NCBI GenBank assembly: GCA_002376965.1
Contig: DFOV01000009.1
Coordinates: forward strand, 1-16,896
Direction of reading: 5' to 3'
Length of the DNA: 16,896 nt
DNA from: Gammaproteobacteria bacterium UBA3532
GTDB taxonomy: Bacteria; Pseudomonadota; Gammaproteobacteria; Enterobacterales; UBA3532
This document shows, in pieces, positions 14,333 through 16,896 of the stretch. The translations under genes were made by a program, and so were the position numbers. The notes beneath the pieces were generated by a model. It made no database searches and was not told the DNA's origin. It worked only from the letters and a program-made list of their open reading frames with translations. Numbering within the stretch: the first letter of the stretch is position 1; every line of letters starts with the position of its first letter.

Positions 14333-15355
14333 CTAGTTAGTTTCAAAGCGTTTTTGGGTAAACCAGTGTACGGGTCTGGCGTATTGGTCGACCAGGTTGA
14401 CGACATCCAGGGTGAGGGCGAAAAGTGCCATTCGAATATAGACACCATTGTCAGCCTGTCGAAATATCGCCAGATTGGGGTTGGTATTGAGATCGTTGTC
14501 CAGTTCATTGGCATTGCTACGGCTATCTCTTGGCAGGGGATGCATGATGACGGTATTGGGTTCGCAATAGGCCGTATAAATGGCTTGATTGAGCCTGAAC
14601 TTACCGCGGTAGCGATCAGCCTCTTCCTGACTTGGAAAGCGCTCTTCCTGAATGCGTGTGAGGTAAACGATATCAACCTGGGCAATGCTGCTTTCCAGTT
14701 GTTCTGTTTCAACGACGTTGTGGCCTGCCGAGCGCAACTTTTCAACGATTTCAGCAGGCATCTGTAACTCTTTGGGCGATACCAGGATGAAGTGAATGTT
14801 GTTAAACAGCCCCAAGGTCTTTGATAACGAGTGGACGGTACGACCGAATTTTAGATCGCCAACCATGGCGATTCTCAGCCCATCCATGGTTCGCCCTTTG
14901 GTCGCCAGCTCTTTTTTGATGGTATATAAATCGAGCAGAGCCTGACTGGGATGCTCGTTGGCACCGTCGCCACCATTAATAACAGGAACACGACTGGCGG
15001 CAGCGAATTCGGCGACTGAACCATCCTGAGGGTGGCGCATAGCGATAACATCGCTGTAGCCACTTAATACACGGGCTGTGTCATAAAGGGATTCGCCTTT
15101 AGCGATAGCCGAGCTTTTGATACCTGTGGTTTCGCGAACTTCGCCACCCAGCAAGTTAAAAGCGCAACCAAAGCTGACGCGAGTACGGGTACTTGGTTCA
15201 AAAAACATATTGCCAAGAATGGCGCCTTCCAAAACCCGTGTCACTTTCTCTCGCCTGGCATAGGGAGCCATTTGATCGGCGGTGGCAAAAATATGTTCTA
15301 TATCCGGACGTTCAAACTGATTGACGGATAAAATGTGGCTGCCGGGAAAATGCAT
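14333..15355 (-). CDS. pyrB: Aspartate carbamoyltransferase
   Basis: The enzyme condenses carbamoyl phosphate and aspartate in the second step of de novo pyrimidine synthesis. The 340-residue protein has the carbamoyl-phosphate loop FEPSTRTRVSF (52-62), the catalytic-chain segment HPSQALLDLYTI (135-146) and HPLPR (272-276). It is about 30 residues longer than E. coli PyrB, with extra residues at both ends, as in single-gene ATCases of other gammaproteobacteria; no pyrI regulatory-chain gene follows. A GAGG Shine-Dalgarno lies eight bases before the ATG, inside the end of thiE, which stops 2 bp upstream. Confidence 0.95.
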   Translation of the reverse strand: MHFPGSHILSVNQFERPDIEHIFATADQMAPYARREKVTRVLEGAILGNMFFEPSTRTRVSFGCAFNLLGGEVRETTGIKSSAIAKGESLYDTARVLSGYSDVIAMRHPQDGSVAEFAAASRVPVINGGDGANEHPSQALLDLYTIKKELATKGRTMDGLRIAMVGDLKFGRTVHSLSKTLGLFNNIHFILVSPKELQMPAEIVEKLRSAGHNVVETEQLESSIAQVDIVYLTRIQEERFPSQEEADRYRGKFRLNQAIYTAYCEPNTVIMHPLPRDSRSNANELDNDLNTNPNLAIFRQADNGVYIRMALFALTLDVVNLVDQYARPVHWFTQKRFETN

Positions 15356-15357
15356 GG

Positions 15358-16005
15358 TTAATCCTCAAGGGTTAAAGAATGCCATTGTGCTACCAGGCGC
15401 TGTGTCGCCAAAAAGACATCGCTCTGACCAAATATCGCATCCACCACAGCAATGGCACTGGGTAAGGACGAATCGGGTGTTGACGATTTCAGCGCCGACA
15501 TATTATCGGAGTTTATGCCGCCAATAGCAACGATAGGCAATGCAACCTCTTTGGCCTGACTCAATATATCCATAGTGGCCAGTGGGGCTTCAGGTTTGGT
15601 CTTGGACGGGAAAAAGCGCCCGAATGCAATATAGCTAGCGCCCTGATTCTTTGCCTCCCAAGCGAGAGACACTTGGCTATGACAGGTTGCACCGATGATA
15701 GCCTGGTTGCCCAAACGCTGGCGTGCTTTGACGATGCTACCGTCTTGTTGCCCGAGATGAACACCGCTGGCACCTACCTTGGCAGCGAGTTCGACATCGT
15801 CATTAATAATACTTAGCGCCGAATACTGCTGACAGAGTTCGGTGACAATTTTAGCTTGATAATAACGCCGCTGATGGTCATCACTCTTATCCCTGTATTG
15901 AATGATTCGTACCCCGCCTTCCAGGCAGGCGCGAATGCTGGCTTGCCACTTGTCTTCTGAGATTAAGCGGTGATCGGTTATGGCATAAAGGCCACTAATT
16001 GACAT
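15358..16005 (-). CDS. thiE: Thiamine-phosphate synthase
   Basis: ThiE couples HMP diphosphate with the thiazole phosphate to give thiamine phosphate. From the ATG at 16005 the protein has 215 residues, the usual size, and starts directly at the conserved MSISGLYAITDHRL. Family motifs follow: IIQYRDKS (34-41), INDD (67-70), GVHLGQQD (81-88), GRFFPSKTK (about 126-134) and IVAIGGI. The open frame extends 23 codons upstream, but that part lies within thiD and is not conserved. The gene overlaps thiD by 11 bp, consistent with one operon. Confidence 0.95.
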   Translation of the reverse strand: MSISGLYAITDHRLISEDKWQASIRACLEGGVRIIQYRDKSDDHQRRYYQAKIVTELCQQYSALSIINDDVELAAKVGASGVHLGQQDGSIVKARQRLGNQAIIGATCHSQVSLAWEAKNQGASYIAFGRFFPSKTKPEAPLATMDILSQAKEVALPIVAIGGINSDNMSALKSSTPDSSLPSAIAVVDAIFGQSDVFLATQRLVAQWHSLTLED

Positions 16006-16828
16006 GCGGATCTTCGTCTTCTTCCAATTCTCGTGACCAATACATTCGATCCGGGTGCCACTGATTTTGCCCAATCGCGAATCCTGCTTTTAAGGCCAAA
16101 TAAGTATATTCCTGGGCTTCCAGAGCGGCATCGCTAATGGATAGGTGGGCGCTCATCAGCGCGGCGCAGGCCGCAGCCAAGGTACAGCCAGAGCCGTGAT
16201 ATAGATGAGGGAGGCGTTCCCACTGGCGGCTAACGGGGTCGTCACCCACGGTATAGAGCGTATTTTCTACTAAAGGCGTGGACTCATGGCTGCCTGTGAT
16301 TAATACACCATCACAGCCGCGCTCCAAAATATCATGAGCACATTGATCGAGATCTTTGCTTCCATTGCCAAGCAGCTTGGCTTCTGGGGTGTTTGGTGTA
16401 CACAGGGTCACCTTGGGTAAAAGATCGCGTTGCACCCGATCAATCATGTCTCCCTTACTCAAGCTGGTACCGCTGCCTGAAGAAAATACCGGATCGTAAA
16501 CAACAGGGATGTTCGGGTATTTCTCTAATATTTCCAATACGACATCAAGTACGCTGTCATCTCCGATCATACCGATTTTAAATACGTCTGGGCGAATATC
16601 ATTGAGTAAGGTATCGGCTTGAGCACGCAAGATATCGGGGGCGACTGGCTGAAAATGGTATACCGTATGCGTGTCTTGAACGGTGAGGGCTGTGATCAGC
16701 GATATACACTGGGCACCAATGCTGTTAACGGCTTCGATATCCGCTTGAATACCGGCACCACCTGTAGGGTCAAAGCCGGAGATACAACAAACGATAGGGG
16801 GATGTAGGGGCGTTGCAGGTGATGTCAT
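15995..16828 (-). CDS. thiD: Hydroxymethylpyrimidine/phosphomethylpyrimidine kinase
   Basis: ThiD phosphorylates HMP and HMP-P to the diphosphate used by ThiE. The 277-residue ribokinase-like protein shows CISGFDPTGGAGIQADI (15-31), VVYDPVFSSGSG (109-120), CTPNTPEA (143-150) and the anion-hole/ATP motif GSGCTLAAACAAL (212-224). It is the first gene of the minus-strand run thiD-thiE-pyrB-hemL visible here. A GGAGG lies 13 bases upstream of the ATG, a longer spacing than usual. An extended -10-like TGGTATAAC sits at the window edge (16896-16888), so the promoter is probably only partly included. Confidence 0.96.
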   Translation of the reverse strand: MTSPATPLHPPIVCCISGFDPTGGAGIQADIEAVNSIGAQCISLITALTVQDTHTVYHFQPVAPDILRAQADTLLNDIRPDVFKIGMIGDDSVLDVVLEILEKYPNIPVVYDPVFSSGSGTSLSKGDMIDRVQRDLLPKVTLCTPNTPEAKLLGNGSKDLDQCAHDILERGCDGVLITGSHESTPLVENTLYTVGDDPVSRQWERLPHLYHGSGCTLAAACAALMSAHLSISDAALEAQEYTYLALKAGFAIGQNQWHPDRMYWSRELEEDEDPHVN

Positions 16829-16896
16829 TAGAAAGGTTTGACCTCCGCGAGAATGATAATACCGATTAGGAAAAGAACAGGTATTTCGTTATACCA

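Noticed and set aside
16006..16074. 23-codon N-terminal extension of ThiE
   Set aside because: It lies within thiD in another frame and the conserved ThiE start is at 16005.
1..16896. CRISPR array, insertion sequence, integrase, tRNA or rRNA genes
   Set aside because: No regularly spaced direct repeats, transposase or integrase motifs, or tRNA-like cloverleaf sequences were seen on either strand.

Overview
The window looks like a chromosomal segment of a gammaproteobacterium with mid-range GC, plausibly a marine or aquatic relative of the Cellvibrionales/Oceanospirillales/Pseudomonadales. The basis is a GacA/CsrA-type regulatory RNA region together with typical gammaproteobacterial housekeeping genes (hemL, pyrB, thiE, thiD). 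The placement is inference from gene style only.

Region 1 (1-~900) has no credible protein gene. Read on the minus strand it holds two tandem CsrB/RsmZ-like small RNAs dense in GGA motifs. The upstream one (about 679 to 372) is complete, with a Rho-independent terminator. The second (about 148 to beyond base 1) runs off the window. Each has a match to the GacA/UvrY box TGTnAG-N6-CTTACA about 180 bp upstream of its inferred start.

Region 2 (902-10119) is a compact type II fatty-acid/polyketide-like gene cluster in two convergent arms. The plus arm encodes an ApeP-like hot-dog dehydratase, an ABC-2 exporter (ATPase and permease), an acyl carrier protein, a ketosynthase with an intact Cys-His-His triad, a short ketosynthase-like partner lacking the active-site Cys, and a GAF protein. 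A FabZ/ApeI-like dehydratase lies divergently in front of this arm. The minus arm encodes a DarA-like flavodoxin-fold protein, a DarB-like ketoacyl-ACP synthase III, a small HTH-like protein and a BtrH-like acyltransferase. A plausible reading: ACP-bound chains are built and dehydrated by KS/CLF and the dehydratases, joined by the DarA/DarB pair, perhaps moved onto an acceptor by the BtrH-like enzyme, and exported by the ABC transporter. This resembles the aryl polyene/dialkylresorcinol/flexirubin family, but no ketoreductase, aromatase, acyl/aryl-ACP ligase, ammonia-lyase or phosphopantetheinyl transferase is present in the window, so the product is unknown.

Region 3 (10222-12809) encodes a secreted DUF2141 protein, a 7TM-DISM membrane receptor with a degenerate GGDEF domain, and a small unassigned protein.

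Region 4 (12880-16896) starts with a roughly 116-bp palindromic repeat-like element, followed by a minus-strand run transcribed thiD-thiE-pyrB-hemL: thiamine, pyrimidine and tetrapyrrole biosynthesis.
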